Origin: Dyadobacter jiangsuensis
Lineage (GTDB): Bacteria > Bacteroidota > Bacteroidia > Cytophagales > Spirosomataceae
Direction: 5' to 3'
NCBI RefSeq assembly: GCF_003014695.1
Contig: NZ_PYAS01000009.1
Coordinates: 124,001-188,000, forward strand
DNA length: 64,000 nt
A program made the translations under genes and the position numbers. The notes beneath the pieces are model-generated. The model saw only the letters and a program-made list of their open reading frames with translations, did no database searches and had not been told where the DNA came from. Within the stretch, counting starts at the first letter, position 1; each line of letters opens with the position of its first letter. Positions 1 through 7,986 of this stretch are shown here, in pieces.

Positions 1-185
1 TTATTGAGTACGTCTGCGCTGATATTGAGCTTATTCAATAGAAATAGAGACGTGTTGGGGTCTTCTTCCAAAATGGATTTCAACACGTGTCCCGTTTCAA
101 TAGCCTGCTGCTGGTTTCCCTGGGCCATTTGGGCGGCGTGCTGGATGACCTCCTGCGCCTTGATAGTATATTGGTTAAAGTTCAT
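1..185 (-). CDS. clpB: ATP-dependent chaperone ClpB, N-terminal fragment
   Basis: This is the first 61 codons of a minus-strand gene that runs off the left edge of the window. The protein begins MNFNQYTIKAQEVIQHAAQ and continues with a Q-rich stretch, ETGHVLKSILEED and LLNKLNI. This matches the first Clp N-terminal repeat of ClpB, the hexameric AAA+ disaggregase that works with DnaK to recover aggregated proteins in the cytoplasm. The ATPase domains lie outside the window, so the ClpB assignment (rather than ClpA or ClpC) rests on the N-terminal sequence alone. The start is the ATG at 185. No heat-shock type promoter could be recognised in the 123 bp upstream. Confidence 0.85.
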   Translation of the reverse strand, partial: MNFNQYTIKAQEVIQHAAQMAQGNQQQAIETGHVLKSILEEDPNTSLFLLNKLNISADVLN

Positions 186-308
186 AGCGTTGATCGCATT
201 GTTAATGATGTAACGCTAAATGAAAAATGGTGTGCCGACCGGTTAAATCGGAAATTTTGTCTCAAAAGAGTGACGGAATGCGATTCTTTCGGACAAAATG
301 GCAAGAAA

Positions 309-773
309 TCAATGGATTTTCTTCTCAATCTTCTTATGGATTTCGAGCGTTTCGGCCAGGGCCGCGGAGCCGTACCACATCAGTAAGTCCATGTCGAGCA
401 GCTTCGCCTGTACGGCCGGGTCGGTTTCGACGAGCTTTCGGCCTTCCTCGATCGAGTCCGCATTGAGGATGAAAATACCCCGGTACTTGTCGTTTTTGAA
501 GAACGGCCCTGCTACCACGAGCTTTCCGGTTTCGGCCAGGCGGTTGATATTCTGCATATGCCCGGCAAAAGCACTGTCCGATTTGCTTTTAGGAACGTTC
601 GTCGCGCTGCCGGTTTTCAGAAGCACCATGACATACTTTTTCATACCATATTCATCCGCGTGGAGCTTTTTGGCGAGCGTGGAATCGTAAGCGGTGTTGG
701 TGGATTGGGCAATGCCGTCTTGGGAAACAGCCGACAGGCAAGCCAGCAGGAGTGTGGCGCACAGTGTTTTCAT
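309..773 (-). CDS. Secreted YCII-related domain protein
   Basis: A protein of 154 residues. Residues 1-22 form a signal peptide (MKTLCATLLLACLSAVSQDG, cleavage probably after AQS). The rest matches the YCII/dimeric alpha-beta barrel fold: YVMVLLKTG strand near residue 47, an H-M-Q-N-I-N-R-L-A helix, KLVVAGPF, RGIFILNADSIEEGRKLVETDP, then a C-terminal strand. The AGPF...D...GIF pattern is characteristic of YCII proteins. These are usually cytosolic with poorly known roles, so the export signal is the odd point. It stands alone between clpB and lysA. The family assignment is firm; the function is unknown. Confidence 0.75.
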   Translation of the reverse strand: MKTLCATLLLACLSAVSQDGIAQSTNTAYDSTLAKKLHADEYGMKKYVMVLLKTGSATNVPKSKSDSAFAGHMQNINRLAETGKLVVAGPFFKNDKYRGIFILNADSIEEGRKLVETDPAVQAKLLDMDLLMWYGSAALAETLEIHKKIEKKIH

Positions 774-909
774 CAGTTATCCATTTAAGTATAGGTTAAT
801 GAATAAATGTATTGAAATTTTGACTGAAAAGGAATGTACGCCGGTACCAAAAGCAAGAAGCTGCACAGGTACTCTGTACAGCTTCTCTCTATTTATTTGC
901 ATGTAAATC

Positions 910-2139
910 TTAAAGATCGATTTGTGTTTTCAGCAAATCCTCCATCGTCTCGCGCCGTCTCACCAACTTCGCCACGCCGTTGTCGATCAGCACTTCGGCC
1001 GGCCGGAAGCGGGCATTATAGTTTGAACTCATCGTCAGGCCATACGCGCCTGCATTCAGGAACACCAGCACGTCGCCCTTCCGAACTTCGGGGAGTTCGC
1101 GGTCGGTTGCGAACGTGTCGGTTTCGCAGATATAGCCTACTACATTATAATGTTTCAACTCACCTTTCGGGTTTGAAATATTGAGAATATGGTGGTAAGA
1201 ACCATACATCATCGGGCGGATCAGGTGGTTAAGGCCCGAATCCACATGCACGAAGTTGCGCGCGGGATCTTCTTTTACCACATTGGTGGTCACAAAAAGG
1301 AAGCCCGATTCGCTCACCAGGAACTTGCCCGGTTCAAACCAGAGCTGCAACTCGCGACCATATTCCTGGCAGAAAGTCTGGAATCTTTTCGAGATTTTTT
1401 TACCCAGCAAATCCATATCCGTAATGGCATCGCCAGGCAAATAGGAAACTTTAAAACCACCACCGAGGTCGACCACTTGCAAGTCGGGGAAATGCTTGGC
1501 GGTTTCGAAAAGGATATCGGCCACTTTCAGGAATGGCTCGGCATCCTTAATATCCGAACCGGTATGCTGGTGCAAGCCGATCACTTTAATGTCGTATTTT
1601 TTGATCACCTCCAAAATCTGATCCAGCAGCAGCACCGAAATCCCGAATTTGGAATCGGCATGTGCCGTCATGATCTTGGTATGCCCGCCCGCAGCCACGT
1701 TTGGCTTGATGCGGATCATGCAGGGTTTGGTATTGCCGTAAGTTTGTCCAAACCATTCGAGCAGCGGAATGCTGTCGACGTTCACAATGGCCCCGGCTTC
1801 AACGGCTTCGCGTACTTCCTCAAAGTCTACGCCGCTGGGTGTAAATGTGATTTGGCCGGCATCATAACCCGCCATTTTTCCCATTTCAAATTCGCCCGGC
1901 GACACCACATCCAGTTCCACGCCGATTTCGCGCATCAGTCGGAGCACGGCCAGGTTAGTATTGGCCTTGCAGGCATATTTGATCTTCATATTCACGCCGG
2001 CAAATGCATGTTGCAGCTCGGCCGCCTTCCTGCGGATGGTCGCGCCGTCGTACACGTAAAGCGGGCTTCCGTACTGGTTGATGAGCTGGATCGGGTCGAT
2101 GCCCTGGATAGAATATGGGTAATGGTCAGAAAGTTGCAT
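910..2139 (-). CDS. lysA: Diaminopimelate decarboxylase
   Basis: PLP enzyme of 409 residues that converts meso-diaminopimelate to L-lysine, the last step of lysine synthesis. Visible motifs are the PLP-binding lysine in KYACKAN (about K58), HTGSDI, LGGGFKV near the glycine-rich phosphate site, EPGKFLV, and the active-site CETDTFA. A longer reading frame extends to 2295 but overlaps pyrF. The ATG at 2139 (MQLSDHYPYSIQG) gives the normal family length and leaves 40 bp after pyrF, so it was chosen. It probably forms a transcription unit with pyrF, although the two pathways are unrelated. Confidence 0.95.
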   Translation of the reverse strand: MQLSDHYPYSIQGIDPIQLINQYGSPLYVYDGATIRRKAAELQHAFAGVNMKIKYACKANTNLAVLRLMREIGVELDVVSPGEFEMGKMAGYDAGQITFTPSGVDFEEVREAVEAGAIVNVDSIPLLEWFGQTYGNTKPCMIRIKPNVAAGGHTKIMTAHADSKFGISVLLLDQILEVIKKYDIKVIGLHQHTGSDIKDAEPFLKVADILFETAKHFPDLQVVDLGGGFKVSYLPGDAITDMDLLGKKISKRFQTFCQEYGRELQLWFEPGKFLVSESGFLFVTTNVVKEDPARNFVHVDSGLNHLIRPMMYGSYHHILNISNPKGELKHYNVVGYICETDTFATDRELPEVRKGDVLVFLNAGAYGLTMSSNYNARFRPAEVLIDNGVAKLVRRRETMEDLLKTQIDL

Positions 2140-2179
2140 TTTGTGATATGGGCGGCAACGAAATGCCGGAGTGATTGGA

Positions 2180-3004
2180 TTATAAATATTTGTCGAGGTA
2201 AATGGCCATTTCCTGTTGCAGCGCCGCTGCTTCCTGCTTCGCTTTTCCGGCGAAATCGGTGCCATTGCTGGCGTAGATAATGCTGCGCGACGCATTGACG
2301 AGCAATCCGCAACTTTTGTTCATACCAAACTTCGAAACCTCTTCCAGGTTACCGCCCTGCGCGCCAACGCCGGGTACCAGCAGGAAATGGTCGGGGATAA
2401 TGGTGCGGATCTTCTCAAAATCGGAAGCTTGCGTTGCGCCGACCACGTACATCATGCGCTCTGCGCCCGCCCAGGTCTGCGACGTACGCAGGACGTTTTC
2501 GTATAATGCAGAACCTTCCACATCGAGCCGCTGAAAATCGGCACTGCCCGGGTTGGAAGTCAATGCAAGCAGGATTACCCATTTGTCCTCGAATGCCAGG
2601 AACGGCGTCACCGAATCGCTGCCCATGTAGGGAGCCACGGTGATGGAATCGAAGTCGAGGCCGGAGGATGATTTGTCGAAAAACGCACGGGCGTACAAGC
2701 CTGACGTGTTACCGATATCGCCGCGTTTGGCATCGGCAATCGTGAAATGGCTTTTCGGAATATACGCTACCGTCTTTTGAAGGCTCTCCCAACCTTTTGG
2801 TCCCAATGCTTCGTAGAATGCGATGTTGGGTTTGTAGGAAACGCAATAGTCGGCGGTGGCGTCGATGATCTGTTTATTGAATTCAAAAATCGGATCGTCG
2901 GTTTTCAACAGATGCGCCGGGATTTTCTGGATATCGGTGTCCAAACCCACACACAAATAGGACCGTTTGGTCGAAATTTGCTGGAAGAGCTCTTGATAAG
3001 TCAT
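2180..3004 (-). CDS. pyrF: Orotidine 5'-phosphate decarboxylase, long (type 2) form
   Basis: Decarboxylates OMP to UMP, the last step of de novo pyrimidine synthesis. The protein has 274 residues, the length of the longer OMPDC subgroup found in Bacteroidota and Actinobacteria. The catalytic Asp-Lys-Asp signature is visible as IADAKRGDIGNTS (residues about 90-102), after CVGLDTD near the N-terminus. The phosphate-binding end is seen as VPGVGAQGG. It is the upstream gene of a probable pyrF-lysA unit and is divergent from rfbC, with a 98-bp shared upstream region. Confidence 0.95.
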   Translation of the reverse strand: MTYQELFQQISTKRSYLCVGLDTDIQKIPAHLLKTDDPIFEFNKQIIDATADYCVSYKPNIAFYEALGPKGWESLQKTVAYIPKSHFTIADAKRGDIGNTSGLYARAFFDKSSSGLDFDSITVAPYMGSDSVTPFLAFEDKWVILLALTSNPGSADFQRLDVEGSALYENVLRTSQTWAGAERMMYVVGATQASDFEKIRTIIPDHFLLVPGVGAQGGNLEEVSKFGMNKSCGLLVNASRSIIYASNGTDFAGKAKQEAAALQQEMAIYLDKYL

Positions 3005-3052
3005 GATTTTGTAAATATTGCGGCGAAATTACAACCTCTTCCAATAGATTCA

Positions 3053-3060
3053 TAAATTTG
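3053..3060 (+). promoter_or_regulatory. Candidate -7 element for rfbC
   Basis: TAAATTTG matches the Bacteroidota -7 consensus TAnnTTTG, 42 bp before the rfbC start codon. No TTG at the ideal -33 distance is seen, so the call is tentative. Confidence 0.35.
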
Positions 3061-3102
3061 CCCCAACATTAAACTTTGCTCCAACCAACACATAACCACA
3101 AT

Positions 3103-3648
3103 ATGCAGATTCGAGAAACTTCCATTGCCGGTCTAGTTGAAATATTTCCAAGGGTCTTCGGCGATGACCGTGGAGTATTTTTTGAATCGTATAATGAGGA
3201 GACATTTAAAAAACTCGGTCTGCCCGTAAACTTCGTTCAGGACAACCAATCGTTTTCCAGGAAGGGTGTGGTAAGAGGCTTGCACTTCCAAAATGCGCCT
3301 TTCGCGCAAGGTAAGCTGGTTCGGGTAATCTCGGGCAGAGTGCTGGATGTGGCTGTGGACATTCGTCCTGATTCGCCGACGTTCGGTAAGCACGAGGTAT
3401 TTGAACTGAGCGGAGAGCAAAACAATATCGCTTACATCCCGGAAGGTTTCGCACACGGATTCGTGGCTTTGGAAGATTCTGTTTTCAGCTACAAATGCAC
3501 GAATCTTTACAGTAAGGAATCCGAATCTGGTATCCTGTGGAACGACCCCGATTTGAATATCGACTGGGGGATTACCGATCCCATCGTTTCGGAAAAGGAC
3601 CTGGTCCTGCCTACTTTCCGCTCACTTTTCGGTGAGTTGATCAAGTAG
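3103..3648 (+). CDS. rfbC: dTDP-4-dehydrorhamnose 3,5-epimerase
   Basis: Cupin-fold epimerase of 181 residues that acts on dTDP-4-keto-6-deoxyglucose in dTDP-L-rhamnose synthesis for surface polysaccharide. Visible are VFGDDRGVFFESYN near the start, the catalytic histidine in VVRGLHFQ (H61), K71 in GKLVRV, YIPEGFAHGF and the C-terminal tyrosine region YKCTNLYSKESE. The ATG at 3103 is used; an in-frame TTG at 3076 only adds a non-conserved tail. The other rhamnose genes are not adjacent, so the gene is separated from its usual rfbA/B/D partners. Confidence 0.93.
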   Translation: MQIRETSIAGLVEIFPRVFGDDRGVFFESYNEETFKKLGLPVNFVQDNQSFSRKGVVRGLHFQNAPFAQGKLVRVISGRVLDVAVDIRPDSPTFGKHEVFELSGEQNNIAYIPEGFAHGFVALEDSVFSYKCTNLYSKESESGILWNDPDLNIDWGITDPIVSEKDLVLPTFRSLFGELIK

Positions 3649-3657
3649 GATTAAATA

Positions 3658-4338
3658 CTACTTTTCAAAAAGTTCTTCCAGCGCTTTCGACGCTACTTTC
3701 CGGGCCGAATGGGAATTTTGTCCGGTAATGAGCCTTTCGTCCATTTCGATGAATTCCACAAATGGGATCATTGCCTTGGTGTAATGCGCGCCGCGTTCCT
3801 TCAATTTGTCTTCGAGGTAAAAAGGGACTTCGCTCACAAAACTCACCAACGCTTCCTCGACGTTGGAGTAGCCGGTTACATATTTGTCCTGGATGAGTAA
3901 TGTGCCATCGGATAGCCGCACGTTGAGCAACCCGCAAACGCCGTGCGCAACCGCGGTGACCATGCCGTTCCGCTCATAAATAGCCTTCGCGATGTTCTGC
4001 AGTTCGGTATTATCTGTGAAGTCCGACATTGCGCCGTGCCCACCAGCGAAATAGATCAGGCGGTAATCGGCGGGGTTAACATCCGATGGTTTAAGGGAAT
4101 TTTGAAGCTTGACTCGGAAAGAGGCATCTTCCCAGTACCGCGCATTGCATTCGTCTTTCAGATCGATGCTCCTTTCATCCACCGGTATGACGCCGCCCAA
4201 CGGGCTAACGATATCCATCAGGATGCGTCTTCTGGCCATTAAGTCGTAAAAGTGCGTCAGTTCATTCAGCCAGAGACCTGTTTTAGAGGTTTTGGTCGGA
4301 TATGAGTCGTGGTTTGTGCAGACGATCAGGACTTTCAT
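3658..4338 (-). CDS. DJ-1/PfpI (Hsp31-like) family protein with altered nucleophile site
   Basis: A protein of 226 residues in the class I glutamine amidotransferase-like superfamily. MKVLIVCTNHDSYP begins the Rossmann-like core, LIYFAGGHGAMSDF carries the conserved Glu/Gly-rich loop region, and the C-terminal part (VTGYSNVEEALV...YLEDKL...TGQNSHSARKVA) matches the Hsp31-like glyoxalase III/chaperone branch. The nucleophile elbow, normally AVCHG, reads AVAHGVC: residue 131 is Ala, His132 is kept, and a cysteine occurs at 135. The codon is GCG on reading the sequence, so this is not an obvious single miscall. Classical DJ-1 deglycase or glyoxalase activity is therefore doubtful. The gene stands alone and convergent to rfbC. 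Confidence 0.8.
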   Translation of the reverse strand: MKVLIVCTNHDSYPTKTSKTGLWLNELTHFYDLMARRRILMDIVSPLGGVIPVDERSIDLKDECNARYWEDASFRVKLQNSLKPSDVNPADYRLIYFAGGHGAMSDFTDNTELQNIAKAIYERNGMVTAVAHGVCGLLNVRLSDGTLLIQDKYVTGYSNVEEALVSFVSEVPFYLEDKLKERGAHYTKAMIPFVEFIEMDERLITGQNSHSARKVASKALEELFEK

Positions 4339-4409
4339 AGCTATACATGGAATGGCTCCGTGGAAATATACTATAAACCCCGGAAGTTTTCACCATGAAA
4401 GCATTGTGC

Positions 4410-5069
4410 TTAACTCAGCAGTTGGTTTTTGTAGGCAAATGCCACTGCGGCCGCGGTACTTTTTGTTCCGGTTTTTTCCAAAACCCGCAACCGGTGTCCT
4501 TCGACGGTGCGCACGCTGATGAACAGTTTGTCGCCGATTTCCGTGGTAGAAAGCCCGTCGCAAATCAATTGGAGTACTTCTTTTTCGCGGGACGAGAGCG
4601 CTACATTACATGCATTCGGGAAGAACGGATGCTTGTTGACCTGCCGGTTTACCATTTTGCGGTGCATGGCCTTGGAAACGAAGTCGTTATAGTAAAAGCC
4701 TTCTTCGTGCACCCTTCTGATCGCCTTTTCGACTTCGTCAGGGCTGGTATCTTTCAGCAAATATCCCTGCACGCCCTTTTCGAGCATGTGTATCACGAAA
4801 CGGTCCTCGTTATACATTGAAACCACGATGATCTTGATGTTCGGGAAACGTTCGAATGCGGCTTCCGTGGCCTGAATGCCGTCCATAACCGGCATTTGAA
4901 GGTCCATGAAAACGATGTCAGGCGTATTGGCGGGCAGTCGGTCCAGGAGTTCCTGGCCGTTGCCGGCTTCCAGTATAAATTCGAAGTCGGGAATGCCGCT
5001 CAGCATAGAGATAAATCCCTTTCTGAATAATTCGTGATCGTCGGCGATTCCTAGTTTAAGGGTGCTCAT
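4410..5069 (-). CDS. NarL/FixJ-family response regulator
   Basis: A protein of 219 residues with an N-terminal receiver domain (acidic DD at 10-11, phosphoacceptor D56 in IVFMDLQMPVMDG, K in YLLKDTSP) and a C-terminal LuxR-type helix-turn-helix (SSREKEVLQLICDGLSTTEIG...SVRTVEGHR). It is expected to bind DNA after phosphorylation by the adjacent kinase. Only 4 bp separate it from the kinase gene, so the two almost certainly form a cognate pair. It is the last gene of an apparent four-gene operon that starts with the small CPRxC protein at 7042. Target genes are unknown; the homologous lipoprotein gene at 7532 is an obvious candidate. Confidence 0.93.
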   Translation of the reverse strand: MSTLKLGIADDHELFRKGFISMLSGIPDFEFILEAGNGQELLDRLPANTPDIVFMDLQMPVMDGIQATEAAFERFPNIKIIVVSMYNEDRFVIHMLEKGVQGYLLKDTSPDEVEKAIRRVHEEGFYYNDFVSKAMHRKMVNRQVNKHPFFPNACNVALSSREKEVLQLICDGLSTTEIGDKLFISVRTVEGHRLRVLEKTGTKSTAAAVAFAYKNQLLS

Positions 5070-5073
5070 AGCA

Positions 5074-5937
5074 TTAAATATTCACTCGTTCCCGGCGGAA
5101 TGGATGTAATGGTTCAGGTTTGTTACCGGATGCCGGGTTCACCGGAATCCTCGCGATAGCGCTGGAACCGCCCTTGGCCGGCTGTTCGTACTGGACTGTT
5201 CCATTCACAATAGCCAACCGGCTCTCAATTCCGAGCAAGCCCAGCCCTGCCAGGTTGCTTTCCTTTATTTTTTCCGGGTCGAAACCGACGCCGTTGTCAG
5301 TTACCCGCAAACCTATCATTTCTTCGTCGATTTCCAGCACAATATCGATTTTTGTGCAGCTCGCGTGCTTGATCGCGTTGTTGACCAGTTCCTGCATAAT
5401 GCGGTAAAGCGTCAGTTCCAGTTTCTGGCCCTGACGCGGAAATTCCTCTGTGTTCGATTGGAAGGCAATCACCAGATTGTTGTCCTCTTCCAGCTTATGG
5501 ATAAACTCCTCGATCGCCTCCATTAACCCGAACCGCTCCAACGTCGTCGGCACCAGGTCACGCGTGATGCGCCGCACGTGCAGGATCGTTTCTTCCACCA
5601 GTGACTGCGACTTTTTCATAATGCTTTCCTCCTTCTCGTCCCCCGAGTTGGCCACCAATTTGCTCAATTGATTGAGACTTAACTTTGTAAGCGAGAGCAT
5701 CGTGCCAATATCGTCATGCAAATCCTGCGCGATCCGCCGTCGCTCTGTTTCCTCGGAGTTCAGCGCGGTATCGAGGAGTAGACGATTGTAGTTTTTCTCG
5801 ATGTCGTTGATACGCTTTTCTTCTTCGAACCTTTTTTTCTGGTAGTACATCACAAATGCGATGACAAAGAACGCCATCATCAGCATCGCCAAGGACGCGA
5901 TGAGTAGTGCCAGCTTCAGTTCGTCGTTATTTTGCAT
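5074..5937 (-). CDS. Membrane sensor histidine kinase, HisKA_3 (NarX/DegS-like) type
   Basis: A protein of about 287 residues with one N-terminal transmembrane helix (residues about 6-32), a coiled-coil linker rich in E, K and R, a HisKA_3 dimerisation domain with the phosphoacceptor in RRRIAQDLHDDIGTML, and an HATPase domain with N box ELVNNAIKHA, G1 DNGVGFD and G2 GLGLLGIESR. No extracellular sensor domain is present, so input probably comes through the membrane partner encoded just upstream. The ATG at 5937 was chosen and overlaps the upstream gene by 11 bp; a GTG at 5949 is possible. The overlap indicates translational coupling with the five- or six-helix membrane protein. Confidence 0.92.
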   Translation of the reverse strand: MQNNDELKLALLIASLAMLMMAFFVIAFVMYYQKKRFEEEKRINDIEKNYNRLLLDTALNSEETERRRIAQDLHDDIGTMLSLTKLSLNQLSKLVANSGDEKEESIMKKSQSLVEETILHVRRITRDLVPTTLERFGLMEAIEEFIHKLEEDNNLVIAFQSNTEEFPRQGQKLELTLYRIMQELVNNAIKHASCTKIDIVLEIDEEMIGLRVTDNGVGFDPEKIKESNLAGLGLLGIESRLAIVNGTVQYEQPAKGGSSAIARIPVNPASGNKPEPLHPFRRERVNI

Positions 5938-6622
5938 AGGAGTTGTCACGGTATTGGGCTATCCCAATGCTAAAAAGTATGAGACTTACGCTCTCAAACA
6001 CGTAAGGTATATAATCGAGAGTCCCTATATCCATCCATTGGTCCCACCTGGCCGCATAATGCATAACCGGAGCAATGAACAGGAAGCTTGAATAGAACAA
6101 GAGCAACCCCGAACAAATCCAGAAAAAAGGATATGTCAGAAGATTGGGGATTTTAAGTGCGCGTATCGTATCATAAAAATAGAGCATTATCCAGAAAAGC
6201 ATCAACAGGCTTTCGATCGTCGCAGAGTATAGAACTACATTTTGATCGTGCACGTCGCCTATCGATGAATTTGTATGAATAATATCCCACATGGAAAATC
6301 CCACGAATAGTGGCCATGAAAAAAGCAGCCATCTTCTGTGTGATTTGTTGTCGAACTCGTAGTAATACATCCAACTCGTCAGAACGTATCTTACAGGAAT
6401 ACTCACATTATAGTAAATCACATTGTTTTGTCTATGTGACGCCAAATCGAACATCACAAGATCAACACAGAGTTTTAATATCAAATAGACAAATAGGATG
6501 AGTAACAATTTCTCATTGTATGCTCTCTTTCGCCAAATCAGTAAAATAGGCAGCAGGTTCAAAAATACCGGGGCACTGATAACCGGCTGCCTTATGATAT
6601 AGGAGAAGTAACTCTCAAGCAT
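5927..6622 (-). CDS. Polytopic membrane protein, putative input partner of the two-component system
   Basis: A protein of 231 residues that I do not recognise as a named family. Hydrophobic segments near residues 15-30, 38-60, 75-90, 100-118, 130-150, 160-185 and 205-222 suggest six or seven membrane helices. There is no signal peptide and no enzyme motif. It overlaps the kinase start by 11 bp and begins 18 bp after the small CPRxC protein gene, so all four genes are probably cotranscribed. A kinase with no sensor domain next to a membrane protein of this size suggests that the membrane protein senses the stimulus; that is inference. Confidence 0.7.
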   Translation of the reverse strand: MLESYFSYIIRQPVISAPVFLNLLPILLIWRKRAYNEKLLLILFVYLILKLCVDLVMFDLASHRQNNVIYYNVSIPVRYVLTSWMYYYEFDNKSHRRWLLFSWPLFVGFSMWDIIHTNSSIGDVHDQNVVLYSATIESLLMLFWIMLYFYDTIRALKIPNLLTYPFFWICSGLLLFYSSFLFIAPVMHYAARWDQWMDIGTLDYIPYVFESVSLILFSIGIAQYRDNSYAK

Positions 6623-6640
6623 TGAACATGATCTAGAATG

Positions 6641-7042
6641 TTAGCAGCGGCGCGGACAAAGCGGGCCACCAGTCATTGCCTCGCCCGAATCAGGCATATC
6701 TTTCAGGCCTCCCAGTTGCGCGGTCCTGATAATGTCTTTACCATCGGCGTCGACAGGGACCAGAACAAGTCTTGGAGTTGGTTTTTTTGCTTTTTTAGTT
6801 TTGGTATCATCGTCTTCCTCTTCGTCTCTCAGCCCGTAATATACTCTGAAGCCAACGCAGTTGTCGCCATGCAGTTTGATCAGCTCGTTGAATGTGTGAA
6901 TGCCGAAAAATTCAGCCTTCACATAGTTTTCACCTTTGTCGGTGAAGTAACGTTCCCTTTTCTGGTGTGGAATGGTAAGCTCCTGGGCGGCAGCTGCTGA
7001 AATCAGCTGGCCTTCCCGACCTGTAAATTTTTTGGTATCCAT
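6641..7042 (-). CDS. Small protein with C-terminal GPLCPRRC motif (paralogue of 7532-7969)
   Basis: A protein of 133 residues from the ATG at 7042. It shares a pattern with the lipoprotein at 7532: a polar helical N-terminal half, a hydrophobic core NCVGFRVYYG (CVGIRFYFA in the other), a strand LVLVPVDADGKDI (IFIGVDKNGKDI), and a terminal GPLCPRRC (GPICPRLC). An acidic insert EEEDDDTKTKKAKK sits in the middle. An in-frame ATG at 7114 would add a hydrophobic N-terminal segment (MVGLSFAASVFTFTLFNC) and could make it membrane-bound or exported; the AT-rich bases just before 7042 argue for the shorter form. It is the first gene of the operon with the membrane protein, kinase and regulator. Function unknown. 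Confidence 0.7.
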   Translation of the reverse strand: MDTKKFTGREGQLISAAAAQELTIPHQKRERYFTDKGENYVKAEFFGIHTFNELIKLHGDNCVGFRVYYGLRDEEEDDDTKTKKAKKPTPRLVLVPVDADGKDIIRTAQLGGLKDMPDSGEAMTGGPLCPRRC

Positions 7043-7308
7043 AGCTTTCGTTAAAATATAACAATTAAACAATGTAAATGTAAATACGGAGGCCGCGAAG
7101 GACAAGCCAACCATTTGCAATTGATTTAACGGTTAATTTGTAACTAATTGTAAATCAGTGCGATTTGTTCATTAGGAATGAAAATCGCGTAATTTTACGT
7201 ATAGGTCCCGGGCAATAATACGATGTCACACTTGTAAGCCTACCCGTGCTGAAAATCAGGGATTTTTGCGCTAAAATACTTATGCAGAGCCTTGTACATT
7301 TGTAAAGC

Positions 7309-7400
7309 GTTAGGGAAGACTTTTCAAAAGCTTTCTCATCAAGATTAAAGGGTTAGGTTATAGTCGAAAGCCGCGAGGGGATGTCCTTGGCGGCTTTTTT
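7309..7400 (+). ncRNA. Candidate small RNA in the 7043-7531 intergenic space
   Basis: The 489-bp space between the divergent CPRxC genes holds no convincing ORF. On the plus strand a TAnnTTTG-like element (TACATTTG, 7295-7302) is followed about 65 bp later by a hairpin with a T run (7368-7400; AAGCCGCGAGG paired with a diverged arm, then TTTTTT). The transcript between them would be about 90 nt. The hairpin closely resembles the terminator of the lipoprotein gene at 7987-8019, so this may instead be the remains of a lost gene copy. Support is only positional. Confidence 0.25.
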
Positions 7401-7531
7401 GCCGTCAGATAATTCAAACGGGTTGATGGGCTATTTGTTTTGGATTGTGTTGTTGGGGCGAGCTACTATGCGTGTGGTAAAAGGCTGTTTATCAGCGCCA
7501 AACTGTCAATCCATTTAAACCAACTTTAATT

Positions 7532-7969
7532 ATGAAAAGATTTCTTATTTCAGCTGTGTGCCTGGTAATCTTGACTTGGGCCTGTCAAAAAGAGGATGAA
7601 AAAGTAGTTCCTGGTATTGAGAAGAATACAACATTGACGGCCGAGGAACAGCGAGCCGCGGACAGAATGGGAGCTATGATACCGGTTTCAGAGTTCAAAG
7701 AAATGAAAGAGAGATTTCAGAAAGATATTAGTCCAGAAGATACAAGAGCTGTTTCCTATGGAAAAACCGTCTTGGAGAAGGTGTTATCGCAGAAGGGTTG
7801 TGTAGGTATTCGATTCTATTTTGCGAAAGATAAGAACGGGAAGCAAACTCTGATTTTTATCGGAGTCGATAAAAATGGAAAAGATATCACTGCTCCTGTG
7901 AACGCTAAAACACAAGAAGATCCGACGCAGACAGCGGGTGAGGGCCCGATTTGTCCAAGGCTTTGCTAG
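7532..7969 (+). CDS. Small lipoprotein with C-terminal GPICPRLC motif
   Basis: A protein of 145 residues. Residues 1-18 are a lipoprotein signal ending in the lipobox-like LTWAC, so the mature N-terminus is probably lipidated Cys18 followed by QKEDEK. The middle is helical and charged. The conserved core is GCVGIRFYFAKDKNGKQTL, then IFIGVDKNGKDI, a polar linker, and the tail GPICPRLC ending at the stop codon. The core and tail match the protein encoded at 6641-7042, so the two are paralogues, one with an export signal and one apparently without. The cysteine in the core plus two in the tail could form disulfides or bind metal. It is a single gene with its own terminator. Confidence 0.75.
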   Translation: MKRFLISAVCLVILTWACQKEDEKVVPGIEKNTTLTAEEQRAADRMGAMIPVSEFKEMKERFQKDISPEDTRAVSYGKTVLEKVLSQKGCVGIRFYFAKDKNGKQTLIFIGVDKNGKDITAPVNAKTQEDPTQTAGEGPICPRLC

Positions 7970-7986
7970 TATTTCTGTTAGAAATG

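Noticed and set aside
1189..2280. A long open frame of 363 codons on the plus strand over lysA and pyrF
   Set aside because: It is antisense to two well-supported genes, its translation has no recognisable domain, and it arises from the codon bias of the other strand.
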